Positions 53,865 through 64,000 of a stretch of DNA of 64,000 nt are shown in pieces. Numbering within the stretch: the stretch's first letter is position 1; each line of letters starts with the position of its first letter. The position numbers were made by a program, and so were the translations under genes. Source of the DNA: Peltaster fructicola (lineage: Eukaryota; Ascomycota; Dothideomycetes); the NCBI GenBank assembly GCA_001592805.2, contig CP051140.1, positions 3,597,501-3,661,500 on the forward strand. The letters run 5' to 3'. The notes below the pieces were generated by a model that was not told the origin of the DNA, did no database searches, and worked only from the letters and a program-made list of their open reading frames with translations.

Positions 53865-56482
53865 ATGGAGACTTCTTCAAGGATCTTCGTGAAAGGCTTG
53901 CCGCCGAGCATCACCGAGAGCGACTTCAAAAAGCACTTCTCACAGCAAGGCCGTGACACCACCGAAGTCAGACTCTTTGCCAACCGCAGGATCGGTTATG
54001 TTGGCTACAAGTCGCCTGAGGATGCTCAGAACGCGGTCAGATACTTCAACAAGACTTTCGTCCGTATGAGCAGGATCGGCGTCGAGCTGGCTCGGCCACC
54101 CAGCGAAGGCAAAGCCCCGACATCACGCAAGACAGATGTACTTCCCTCGGTTGCTACGACGAAGCCGTCGGTGGCGAGCCGGCATGAGAAGACGAAGCCT
54201 ACTTCCAATGATCCAAAGCTCAAGGAGTTTCTCGAGGTAATGAAGCCGAATCAGAAAAAGCGTGCCTGGGAGAGCGAGTTTCCAGCAGAAGAGGAGATCT
54301 TGAAGCCAACCGATGTGGTAACAGCAACTGAAGAGGACGAGAACTCGGAGTACGAAGACATACCACGTAAAGCAAAACGACAGAAGAGTGATACACTCCC
54401 TACTGAAAACAATACGGACACAAAGGCTGCAGTGCCAGAAGAGACACAAGAGAGGCAAGAACAGCAAGAAGAAGTACCTAACCACACACAATATGCCGGT
54501 GTGACGGATGAGGACTGGGCTCGGTCTAGGACAAGCCGCTTGCTCGGCCTGCTGGATGATGATGAGAAGGATGACCAGGACGTTACACCAACACTGGATG
54601 CTGCAGAATCGATCAGCGAAGACGAGACTCAACCACAACTACGAGAAGAAGCAGAGACACAGGACCAGCCACAGTCGCAAGGCGAGCCAGCACGTCCTAC
54701 TGATGTGGAGGCTGTCAGATCCAGCATGCGGCTGTTCTTACGCAATCTTGCCTATGATGTCAAGGACGCAGACTTGGAAGCCGAGTTCGAGTCCTTTGGA
54801 TCCATTGAAGAGGTAAGTGCAGTCAGTCGTTCCCCTCACCTTTACAAGATGAACGCCTAGATAGGGACAGCTGATCATTCATTGATGCTACATGGACAAG
54901 AGTATTTTAGTAGATGCTTCTCGAGTCTGATAACCAACCACAACCTGCATATTCGAAGCTTTATTAGAAGAATATTGCTAACTCTCTGCTAGGTTCATGT
55001 ATCTGTCAGCAAAAAGACTGGAACCGGCAAAGGCTTCGCATACATCCAGTTCAGCGATCCTGATGCTGCTGAAGCAGCCTTCACTGGAAAGGACGGGCAA
55101 ATCTTTCAAGGTCGCATCCTTCATATCCTCCCAGCAGCTGCTAAGCGAGAGGACAAGTTGAACGATTTCGAGCTCTCCAAACTACCACTCAAGAAGCAGC
55201 AACAGATACAGCGTCGACGGACCGCTGCAAACACGCAATTCAATTGGAACACCTTGTATATGAACCCGGATGCCGTGGTCTCAAGCGTAGCTGCACAACT
55301 GGGTATAGCCAAGTCAGACGTACTAGATCCAACCAGCAGTGATGCAGCAGTCAAGCAGGCCCACGCTGAGACGCACATCATACAAGAGACAAAGTCTTTC
55401 TTTAAGGGTCATGGCGTCGATCTTGACGCATTCAAGCGAAGCCAACGTGGCGACACTGCAATCCTGGTGAAGAACATTCCATTCGACGCCTCGCGAGACG
55501 AGCTCAAAAGGATGTTCGAAGAGCATGGTCAGATTCGCAGGTTCCTCATGCCGCCAAGCGGAGTCATTGCTATCGTAGAGATGTCCAATGCTGCACAAGC
55601 CGTGCCTTCGGCAGCCTTGCTTACAAGCGCATCAAGAGCTCAATGCTGTTCCTGGAGAAGGCTCCCAAGGACATCTTCATGGCGACAACGGTTGACACAA
55701 CGTCCGAGGAGGCAAAGTCAGGCAAGGTCTCGACTACCGATCTGAAGAACGCTACCGACAGTGACCTGGTCGTGAGGGACGTGCCAGGCACGGCGACGCT
55801 ATTCGTTCGCAATCTCAATTTCGACACTACTACGTCACAATTCACTGAGACATTCAGTCCGTTGACCGGGTTTCTGACTGCTCGCGTGAAAACCAAGACA
55901 GACCCGAAGAAACCTGGTCAAATACTGAGCATGGGTTTTGGCTTCGTCGAGTTCAGATCTGCTGCCGAAGCCCAGGCTGCTCTTAGCACGATGGATGGAT
56001 ATGCCTTGCATGGCCACAAACTTCAGGTTCGTGCCAGTAACAAGGGCGCCGACGCCGCCGAAGAGCGTCGCAAGGCAGATCAAGCCAAGCGAGAGGCAGG
56101 CCACAGGACAAAGGTCATCATCAAGAATTTGCCATTCGAAGCATCCAAGAAAGATGTACGTGCGCTGTTTGGTGCGTATGGTCAGCTGCGCTCCATCCGT
56201 GTTCCCAAGAAGATGGATCGAGCGGCGAGAGGATTCGCCTTCGCCGATTTCACCACTCCCAAAGAGGCGCAGAGTGCCATGGACGCTCTCAAAGACACCC
56301 ATCTGCTCGGTCGTAGACTTGTGCTCGATTTCGCTGAGGCAGAACCTGCTGACGCCGAAGCTGAGATCGCTAAGATGGCGGCCAAGGTCGGCAGTCAGGC
56401 GAACGCAGTGGCCGTGCAGAAGCTCACTGGGCAAGGTCGGAAGAAGTTCACTACCGCACAAGAGGATGATGCGGATTCCTGA
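53865..56482 (+). CDS. MRD1: MRD1-type five-RRM ribosome-biogenesis protein (one base short)
   Basis: Nucleolar RNA-binding protein needed for 18S rRNA processing in the SSU processome. Exons are 53865-54812 and 54993-56482 (180-nt intron, long for this window). Five RRMs start at SRIFVKGLPPS, MRLFLRNLAYDV, TAILVKNIPFDAS, TATLFVRNLNFDTT and TKVIIKNLPFEAS. An acidic Glu/Gln-rich linker lies between RRM1 and RRM2. Within RRM3 the frame changes. The conserved run NAAQA(R)AFGSLAYKRIKSSMLFLEKAPKD needs one extra base near 55601 (GCCGTGCC). Exonic length is 2438 nt, one short of 813 codons. RRM4 and RRM5 downstream are intact, so the gene is probably functional. Confidence 0.9.
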
Positions 56483-57557
56483 GAGGTCATGTTTCTGGCG
56501 CTGGTCCGAGCGCAAGGTGGTCTTGAACACCAGCAAAAAGCGAGACATATACCGTGTAACTGGTAGCTGCCTTCACTTGACAGGACTTTGCTCAACAACT
56601 GGCAGCACGCATCCTATTCTGGCCATCGAGAAAACTGGTTCAGGCAAGAAGTGGATATCATGCAGTTGCACGTGACCTTAAGCTTGCGACAGGCAAAATT
56701 CACACCTCACTCCTTGCATTCGCAAGCTGCCGACCTCCATGGAGACCTCACAAATTCACAGAAACCCATCGAAATCCTTACAAACTCAAGGTATGAATGA
56801 TGAAAAGCCATAGCGATGCATGGGCGGGAGATATACTCGCTCGACACCGTCGACACGCACACACATTCCTCACGCATTCCAGGTAGCAAAGGCACTTTAT
56901 CAGCAGGAAATTGCAAGACGCCAAGCGTATGCACATCCCTCTCTCAAAGTAGTGGTTCAGCTTACATATCCTGCACGACTACGTCGTTCTTTGCGATGCC
57001 CTTGCTGAGCTTTAATGAAGAAAGCGACAGAGGGATCCTAGCACACGCAATCGGTCTGCTAATCAACCCTCCAACACGATCTAAGGGCTGATGCCAGACG
57101 GGCGATCGACCGAGATTGCACGCTCACAGCTGGATGGGTGCACAAGGTTAGCAGTAGTCAGCGAAAGTGCTTGCCTCTACCACCTGCCCGCCAAGGTCGC
57201 CACACTCAAGCTCTCCGTATGGGCGAAAGAGCACACAGATGATAAGCACACGCTTCTCCTTCGTTGCTCCAACAACATTGACCACCCTTCTCTTTTTATC
57301 ATCACTGTCGGTCCTCCTCACCATACGTCACTCTTTTGCCAGACCCTCATTTCACAGTCATTCCTTCGTACGCACTGTTGTCAACAAAGCCAAACTCGAT
57401 CCGCTCGTTCGAATCCTTTCTTTTTCATTTCGTTGCCACAAAGCTCTTGTTTGCTTGATGTCCGCGGTGAGCAAGAGCATTCTTATAGAACCAGACTTGT
57501 GAAAGCATTCCTCCCATCACGTTCCTTTCGAAAACGTCGGATTGCTACCACACTGAG
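56483..57557. other. abaA-like upstream region
   Basis: 1075 bp with several CATTCY motifs (separate entry) and pyrimidine-rich leader tracts. An open frame at 57091-57693 overlaps the gene start out of frame and is not accepted. Confidence 0.5.
56864..57511 (+). promoter_or_regulatory. Repeated CATTCY (AbaA-type) motifs
   Basis: CATTCC at 56864, 56875, 57359 and 57506, and CATTCT at 57478, all on one strand within 700 bp of the TEA-factor start. CATTCY is the established binding site of TEA/ATTS factors, including AbaA. Self-regulation is inferred. Confidence 0.4.
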
Positions 57558-59811
57558 TTGGCGATGGCTCAGGCTGTTCTGCCTTCCAATGCACCACCAC
57601 TTCGGGATGATCAGACGACTAGAGCTGCTTTGCAAGAGCACTCTGCCAATCGTCAACAAATATACCATCATCATCACCACTATCCTGCTCTGACCGGTTA
57701 TGAACAGCACAAGTTGTCCACGTCTGCTATACCTACCGAGAACGCCTACGCCGTTCGTCCACCAGCACCTAATGTCTACTACGCCACACATCCCACGTAC
57801 TATCGACCGACGTATCATCAACGTCATGCCGATACCGATCGTGAAGGTCAGCTACGGGTAGACAAGCAATGGCGAACCCTATACGACCGCTTTCTACGAT
57901 GTCCCAAGTACAAGGAGTATCGATGTCGACAACACAAAGATGGCAAGCCTGGACGAGATCAGAAATGGCCTGAACGACTTGAGGAAGCTTTCTTCAAAGG
58001 TGAAGTGTCCCCCACGGCGACGTACTGCCATGTTACTGATTAATGTAGCTCTTCTCTATTGGCCACCTATGGGGAGACGAAAGCATATGCACAAGGAGAA
58101 GCAACGGGGACGTAACGAGCTCATCGCCGACTATATCAAGGATCTCACGGGCGTAGCTCGCTCACGGAAGCAAGTTTCGAGTCATATACAAGTGCTGAAG
58201 CCACTAGTATTAGAGGACAAGCAGATCATGCGATGGATGTCTGATCCTGACGAAAACGAACATCCTGGCGACTCAGCTCGTCGCTTTGGCGGCTATCATC
58301 CTCAATATACTACCGGACGAATGCGATCGACCTACACAGCTGGAGCACAGTCAATGCACGATCAAAGCGAGTCTCGAGTGCCAACACGAGATGCCGTACG
58401 CATGGCCAAGTCTCAACTGGACGTCTTCGAGCCGTTCGAGTTCAAGCTATTTGTACAGCCTAGTGATCCTGAGAGGCGAAATACAGATGAGAACGAGCCT
58501 TTGCACACCTACTCAACGTCGACTCAGCTACCGATGCAGGCAGATGAACACATTGCAGACTGGACCTCACTGCACGAGCAGTTTCCCATACTGGCACAGA
58601 TGCACGCTTCTCGTCCGATTGACTGCAACGTCTTGGCTGTGGAGGCATCCCTTGCCATGCCTAACGCTCCCTGGCGAGACAGTAAAAATATTGAGTTGGC
58701 TGTTATCCTAAATTGTATGAGTCGACGGCTGCTACAGAATTGCAAAATTCGCTGTGTCAACCGCTTCTTCAAGGGAGGCCAAGCACTTGCACCTAATGGT
58801 GACAGCGGTAGTGGCGATGTTCAGCTCAATATGGCCGAGACTGGCGATCGGGCAGAGACTCACCTGAAGTTCGGGAGTGGCTTCTGGGCCAACACTTTAA
58901 ACCCTAACTCGACCTTGGCCAAGAGCATAATGGCTTCGGCACAGGCAGAGCCCAACGAGCGCGCGAGGATACGACGTGGCGTGGACGCCGACATGAAGAG
59001 CATCACGGCTATCCAAGAGATATCTGTCCCAACGACGACAGGTCTCGAGACGGTGCTGATCATGCACTGGTCTTTCCGATTGTCGAATAGCGAATGCGGC
59101 AGCACTACATGGCGTCGACTGCACTTCCCGGCGGCAAGCACACAGCAGGCAGCAGTCAAGACTGAGACATCCAACGGTCTAGCTGTGGATACTCCGTTCG
59201 ACTTCAATGCACCGATGGACATGGTCGCAGTGTGCACAGCTGGTGCTCAACAGAGTTACCCTGCGCTCCAGTCGCCATTCGAGTACGATAGTGGCTCTGC
59301 GTCTGACACATCACCTACCACCACCTGGCCAACCACCGCCAGCACTGTCAGTTCACAAATGCACAACAACATGAACATGGACAATAGCATCGACTTCTCA
59401 CAACCAAGCATGTTTGACATTACGATGAGCTATGACGGCTTCGATACTACAGCCTTCAGCTTCGATGCAGATGCCAACTACGACTTCGACCCAAATGCAG
59501 TCGACGTACAACTCTACGCGCAGAAGTGGGCGAATGCTCCTGCCAATGGCTACGCCGAAGGATACGACGCCAAACAGTGGCCAGACTACAGTACACAGGC
59601 TGCCTACGCAAGCTATCCTCAGGCGGCAGGCAGCCAACCGACGGAATCGTATGCCACGTATGGAGCGCAGAAAGGGTACGACGAGCATATCTACAATGCT
59701 TCTGTCCCTGCTGATGAACAGCAGGCTTATGCCGGAGCGATGGAGAGGATGAAGAGTGAGCAGCTACCAGTAGAATCGTGGTCGGCCGCATTGGTGCCAG
59801 GAAGATGCTGA
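57558..59811 (+). CDS. abaA: TEA/ATTS-domain transcription factor, AbaA-like
   Basis: Exons are 57558-57999 and 58049-59811 (49-nt intron inside the DNA-binding domain), giving 734 aa (Met3 at 57564 is an alternative). The TEA domain spans about residues 132-205: KWPERLEEAFFKALLYWPPMGR, KEKQRGRNELIADYIK and TRKQ-like SRKQVSSHIQVLKPL, the recognition helix. A His-rich N-terminal patch (residues 37-41) precedes it. The C-terminal 250 residues are rich in Gln, Tyr, Asn and Asp, probably an activation region. AbaA controls conidiophore development in Aspergillus; the same role here is inferred. Confidence 0.88.
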
Positions 59812-60973
59812 ATATGTTTTGATAAACGGTTTCTACGCGAAACGAGAGATGAATCTAATAATGAAGTTGAGAGAGCTGGGACTACGAGACTACCTGAGCT
59901 CGTCGTTGTTCTCCTTGGCAGAGATTTTCTGATATGAATCATATGATCGCGCCCAGACTATTTCTGCGGCTAATGCGGTTGCACTCGTGCAATATACTTT
60001 CAATCCTGGCGAACCCATCGTGTCGCTTCACATCAGAGCTATTGGACATGCAAGAATGCTGCGCCTGGGACACACTTCCTCCAAAGGTGAAGCGCTGGCC
60101 GGTGCAGATGAAAATTTCAAGGTATTGAGCTCCACTCTTGCAGCTAATTGGCTAATGAGTCGTCTCTACTCAACTTATACAGTCGAGCACATTTCTTGCT
60201 CGTGACATCCTTCTGTTAGGGAACGACATCACGGTCTGCCTGCCTTTGGAGGTCTAACGCAGTCGTAATGGATGCCATCGATCGCGCCACGCATCCTGAT
60301 GAATACGACTTGCTTGTGATGAGCCGAGCACAACCGTCTGCTTTCAGTCCGCGAAGGGGAGTGGAAGAACAGGTGTCGTCGTGCGAAGAAGCAGACGAAA
60401 ACGAGAGAAGTCGTACGCACATGACGACAGACAGCACAGTCATTGATGATCAAGCCACTCCGCAACCCAACTCCGCTCATTCACATGTACTCCGGCAGGG
60501 CGTGCCCTCTGTACATGTCGATCGCTTACAAACCACTAGTGCATGCTAGAGCGCAGCGATCATTGGTCAGCCATACAGATACAGCTCGCTCTTCGCTACC
60601 TAATCCTCTTCATGCGTGTCAATGGCGTCCATGGTTTATCATTCTGCTCGGAGCGAGCAAGGGTCTAGCAATGACTCAAGTATGAAGGTGCTGTACACGC
60701 CCTGCGACTACAAGAAACGAGCTTGACCGCTGACAAAGCTTTCCTTCCTCGTCACTCTATATCACTTGCGTCTCGCGCTCCTTTTTTGTTGTTCCTCCAT
60801 CACTGCTGCACACGTCACAGACGAGCGTCATCACAAAGAACGACTCTACCGATATCGCAGGCACATACGCAGGCCTGGGAACAAAGCAACTCCAGTACCC
60901 TTCCACGCAAATCAACCATCTCGCTCGAGCTCAGGCTCAATAAAATCTCCATCGAATCTTCCAACACTACAGA
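59812..60973. other. Intergenic with one unexplained open segment
   Basis: 1162 bp. A stop-free stretch at 59933-60120 ends at a GT, and a possible second segment follows an AG at 60180 up to a stop near 60251. The joined product has no start codon that I can find and no recognised domain. A 93-codon frame (60268-60549) is likewise unsupported. TGACTCA occurs at 60672-60678. Confidence 0.4.
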
Positions 60974-62548
60974 TTGCCTATCATGGCAACAAAATTGCTG
61001 ACTGGTCTTGTGAGCCCGAAAACAGATATAAGGATATCGCTGGACTCCAAGCGGAAGGTCTACAGCACACTCGACCGCATCCAAGGCTCTGTAACATTCA
61101 CGCCTTCTGCAGATCTGCCCTTTGACGACATCGATATCGAGTTCGTCGGCACTTCCAGGACATATGTCGAGCGTCTCTCCACGGCAGCAGCCATTTCAGG
61201 TCGCTCGCAAGCCTTTCATCAATTCCTGCGACTATCGCAGCCTGGCGTTGCAGAGCATTATCCAGGAGACCGTATCCTGAAGGCAGGCCAATCATACAAG
61301 ATCTCGTTCGTGTTCGCAGTGCCACGACAGCTCCTCCCACGAGTCTGTACCCACACAATACTCAATGATGCAATCCGCGAGGCTCATCTCCAGCTACCAC
61401 CGTCGCTCGGCGACTGCGAAGCCAGCAATAAGTCAGAGCAGCTCGACGATTTCGCTCCTGATATGGCCAGCATCAGATATGGTGTCTATGCGAAGATCAG
61501 TACGGTCAAGCCCGGTCAGTCACAGCGAACCACCATCGTTGCCAAGGCTCGAAAGGTGCGTATCATCCCAGCTGTTGACGAACTACCACCCGTCAATGTC
61601 GAGGGCAACAGCGACATCACCATGCGCAAGGAGAAGAAGCTTCGCAAAGGTCTGCTGAAGGGCAAGCTTGGCACACTCGTCATGGAGGCTGCTCAGCCAG
61701 CATCTTTCAAATTGCCTGCACCTGATGCAGAATCCGGCGATCGCATAACTACCATGGCTACAGTGTTGCTACGCTTCGATCCTCAAGAGAGTAACGCACA
61801 GCCTCCCAAGCTCAACAACCTCACCTCCAAGCTCAAAGTGACCACATTCTTCTCCACCGCTGCTCGACGAGACTTCCCGAACCGCACCGACTGCCTTAAC
61901 GAGCTCAGTAACGGCTTCCACTCAGAGACGCTGGAGGTCTCCTCGCGTTGCATGGCTAATGTCGAGTGGACGAAGATGGACGCCGAGCGAGACGTTTCAC
62001 CTGACCCATGGGCATTACCACGACGAACCTCCTCCGCGGTTTCTGCACCATTACTTCCACCAGACGCTAGCTCAAGTTACACTGGAGGGGCATTTTATAT
62101 CGCGCGCCTCTTGGTGCCAATTGAGCTCCCCAGCAACAAGTGTTTTGTGCCAACCTTCCACTCATGCTTGGTCTCACGAGTCTACACGCTTGGCTTGTCT
62201 TTGTCAACAAACACTGCATTCGGTGGCAACATGGACCTACGGGTGCCTGTGCAGATATCGGCGTTGCCTTCCCTTCGTAACGACTCTCCCAGACCATCCA
62301 TCACTAGCCTCAACAGTGTCGAAATCGATGACGAGAGCGCTGACGGTGTTGATGAATTCTTCGAGCCAAGGACTATCTACGCGCCTGAAGATGAGTACCT
62401 TGGCAGCAGCAGGCTCCAAGGTGGTGCTGTCGAGCCACAAGCATCAAGGCGTGATAGCGTCATGCACGATCAGGGCAATGGTCTGCCTGAGTACTCACTT
62501 TTGGCTCCTGGCAGTCGAGGCCGTCGCCCAGGCGTGCCTGTCTTCTAG
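60974..62548 (+). CDS. Alpha-arrestin-like adaptor protein
   Basis: Single exon, 524 aa (Met4 at 60983 is an equally good start). The arrestin-N fold is recognised from ISLDSKRKVYSTLDRIQGSVTF, DIDIEFVGTSRTYVERL, KAGQSYKISFVFAVPRQLLPRVC, and a LPPSLGD block. The C-terminal half has YIARLLVPIELPSNKCFVPTF, similar to fungal arrestin-C regions. Fungal alpha-arrestins recruit the Rsp5 ubiquitin ligase to membrane transporters through PPxY or LPxY motifs. One LPEY motif is present at residues 504-507. The client is unknown; the NCS1 permease in this window is the kind of cargo such adaptors handle. Confidence 0.8.
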   Translation: MPIMATKLLTGLVSPKTDIRISLDSKRKVYSTLDRIQGSVTFTPSADLPFDDIDIEFVGTSRTYVERLSTAAAISGRSQAFHQFLRLSQPGVAEHYPGDRILKAGQSYKISFVFAVPRQLLPRVCTHTILNDAIREAHLQLPPSLGDCEASNKSEQLDDFAPDMASIRYGVYAKISTVKPGQSQRTTIVAKARKVRIIPAVDELPPVNVEGNSDITMRKEKKLRKGLLKGKLGTLVMEAAQPASFKLPAPDAESGDRITTMATVLLRFDPQESNAQPPKLNNLTSKLKVTTFFSTAARRDFPNRTDCLNELSNGFHSETLEVSSRCMANVEWTKMDAERDVSPDPWALPRRTSSAVSAPLLPPDASSSYTGGAFYIARLLVPIELPSNKCFVPTFHSCLVSRVYTLGLSLSTNTAFGGNMDLRVPVQISALPSLRNDSPRPSITSLNSVEIDDESADGVDEFFEPRTIYAPEDEYLGSSRLQGGAVEPQASRRDSVMHDQGNGLPEYSLLAPGSRGRRPGVPVF

Positions 62549-62773
62549 GCTTGCTACCGCATTAGCACAATTGGTTTTGTCTCTTGCTGGTAGGCATGAT
62601 TGTCCTTATATACCCTCAAAAGCATGGCGTTTATGGATGCAATTTGGATAATAGTTCTCATGGGAAAGCATATAGACTTCCATCATTAATGTATACGTCT
62701 TCCACATCTATCATGCAATCTATCATATGTACGGATGACAAGCAGCACATGCTATCATCCATGTCCTAGAGAC

Positions 62774-64000
62774 TCAGGCACCCAAGCCAAGTCCTCTCAT
62801 GAACCTCACCTCATCCGCATTTCGCACAAGAGCCCTACGCATGGCCATGGAGAATTGCCTTTCCGCATCGTAGCGTGCTCGCTCATATGCATTCTCCGCC
62901 TGTATCTCGACAGCGTCATGGAACTCTTCCGTCTGGTGCTTTGGGCCAAACCCGAGTGACCCTATCCTCCCATCAGCAGTCCAAAGAAGCAATTTCTCAG
63001 CCCTGTGTCCTGTCGACGAAGTAACTTGGTAGGGTAGTAGCTTTTGCACAATGTCGCCCTCACCATGTGCTTCATTGCTGTGAGACCAGATGTTCGTTGA
63101 AATGGTCTCTGTGTTGGTGATCGTTGCATTTTGCTCATTGATGTTGAACGACCTGACCAAGCTGTAGCCATTACGTTCCATCCATCGAAGACTGCCGTTG
63201 CCGTCACTGCATACTATCTTGCCGCCATGCGAAGCGACGCTTAGTAGTTTGGAGGAGCTTGCAGTCTGGCGGTTGAGATACTTCTCGCCGTCGTGTGCGG
63301 AGTCTCCACCTGACATCGAGTACAGCTCCAAGCTACCTTTGCCTTTGTACACTCCGGCACAGAGCGCAGTCCAGCCAGAAGATGTCTTTCGAGCAGTATG
63401 CGCCGATAGTAGCAGACTTGGATCGTCGACTAGATTGAAATGTCGAGGTATATAAGGGTACGGTGAGCTGACCATACACGACATGCGTGCTCCACTGTGC
63501 AGAGTCGATTGTAGTCGAGGAAAGAAGCGAAGAGAGTACTGCAGCATAGATGTAAATCTTCCTGCTACCCATATAGAGCCGTTGAGGAACGGATCATGTG
63601 ATATGGAGGTCGGACCAGGCTGTGTGAGAGTGACGTGTCCAGGAGCTTGTGGCGCAGGCCCAGCGATCAGCTCAGCTCGCGTGTGAGCATTGCTCTGCGA
63701 AAATGAGCAATCGCGAGAGTCATACAGGTGAATGCTGTCGTTGGTGCCAACGATCAATGGCTGACCGGCATCGCAAGCAGACAGCGCTGTGATTGCCGAG
63801 AGTGAGAATCGCTTGCTCGAGACTAGACAGAGTTGTGCCAGATCGACTTCATGCAGTATGTTTCCAACAGCAAAGAAGCCACGATTTGTGGAGCTCTCGA
63901 TAGACACAACTTCAACGGCGGACGAGCTGGTCATCAGTTGTTTGATATCCTCAGCTGATGTGACTCGTGGCGTCAACAGTCCTGGACCACTGTGGCCTAG
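62774..64000 (-). CDS. Beta-propeller-like protein, 5' end outside the window
   Basis: The frame runs from the stop at 62774 to the right edge without a start (upstream codons read LGHSGPGLLTPRV), so the N-terminus is missing. At least 408 residues are visible. Weak repeat-like strands suggest a WD40-type propeller: FFAVGNILHEVDL, PLIVGTNDSIHLYDSRD, GKIVCSDGNGSLRWMERNGY and LLLWTADGRIGSLGF. The C-terminal helix contains AENAYERARYDAERQFSMAMRRAL. In fungi this arrangement is often preceded by an F-box, which would lie outside the window. Exact family not established. Confidence 0.7.
   Translation of the reverse strand, partial: LGHSGPGLLTPRVTSAEDIKQLMTSSSAVEVVSIESSTNRGFFAVGNILHEVDLAQLCLVSSKRFSLSAITALSACDAGQPLIVGTNDSIHLYDSRDCSFSQSNAHTRAELIAGPAPQAPGHVTLTQPGPTSISHDPFLNGSIWVAGRFTSMLQYSLRFFPRLQSTLHSGARMSCMVSSPYPYIPRHFNLVDDPSLLLSAHTARKTSSGWTALCAGVYKGKGSLELYSMSGGDSAHDGEKYLNRQTASSSKLLSVASHGGKIVCSDGNGSLRWMERNGYSLVRSFNINEQNATITNTETISTNIWSHSNEAHGEGDIVQKLLPYQVTSSTGHRAEKLLLWTADGRIGSLGFGPKHQTEEFHDAVEIQAENAYERARYDAERQFSMAMRRALVRNADEVRFMRGLGLGA

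Noticed and set aside
55590-55610. Programmed -1 frameshift in MRD1 (and at the DUF726 and AXL2 breaks)
   Set aside because: No slippery heptamer or obvious downstream structure, and three unrelated genes show the same one-base deficit; missing bases in the assembly are simpler.
57091-57693. 200-codon plus frame overlapping the abaA start
   Set aside because: Pyrimidine-rich leader translated by chance; it runs out of frame into the TEA-factor exon.

Overview
The window is nuclear DNA of a filamentous ascomycete (Pezizomycotina). Gene content and protein style suggest a Dothideomycete, perhaps Mycosphaerellales/Capnodiales; that lineage is my inference. Support: compact genes on both strands, GT-AG introns mostly 42-57 nt long with CTAAC/CTGAC-like branch sites, and typical fungal genes (PHO81/NUC-2, AbaA-type TEA factor, AXL2, SAM37, NCS1 permease, DUF4246). 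I see no rRNA, tRNA, CRISPR, transposon, virus-like element or secondary-metabolite cluster. About 33 genes are supported; intergenic gaps are mostly 0.1-1.4 kb.

Layout. 0.4-6.0 kb: DUF726/TMCO4-like hydrolase (-), nicotinamide riboside kinase (+), ARMH3/DUF1741 protein (-). 6.4-12.8 kb: DUF4246 protein, NCS1 permease with a GATA-rich promoter, four-TM protein of unknown function. 12.9-21.2 kb: NatD acetyltransferase (-), SAM37 (+), WD40 protein with an internal stop (-), proteasome RPN2 (-). 22-28.5 kb: CET1 RNA triphosphatase (+), TRAPP subunit TCA17 (-), complex I 20-kDa subunit (+), VDAC porin (+). 28.6-32.0 kb: J-domain protein and RhoGAP (both -). 32.4-38.4 kb: asparagine synthetase, chorismate synthase, VPS29 (-), alanine-glyoxylate aminotransferase. 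38.9-46.3 kb: EFM6 methyltransferase, a small TATA-driven gene, COA1, AXL2. 46.9-52.6 kb: PHO81, a TM protein (-), a GST-like relic, a zinc-ribbon protein (-). 53.0-64 kb: LC8 dynein light chain (-), MRD1 (+), AbaA-like TEA factor (+), alpha-arrestin (+), and a beta-propeller-like gene running off the right edge (-).

How the genes relate. This is mostly a housekeeping neighbourhood. Mitochondrial functions recur (SAM37, NUO-20, porin, J-protein, COA1, probably AGX1) but they do not form one cluster. The clearest shared regulation is a perfect Gcn4/CPC1 site (TGASTCA) within 100 bp of the start codon of three amino-acid genes in a 5-kb stretch (asparagine synthetase, chorismate synthase, AGX1).

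The most unusual signals concern splicing and reading frames: two independent 49-nt introns that only work with a GG acceptor, a 45-nt in-frame GC-AG intron, a PHO81 start codon split by an intron, micro-exons of 15 and 18 nt, and a 103-aa LC8 gene in seven exons. Three conserved genes (DUF726, AXL2, MRD1) are each exactly one base short, and one WD40 gene has an in-frame TAG. The one-base cases look more like consensus-sequence errors than biology.
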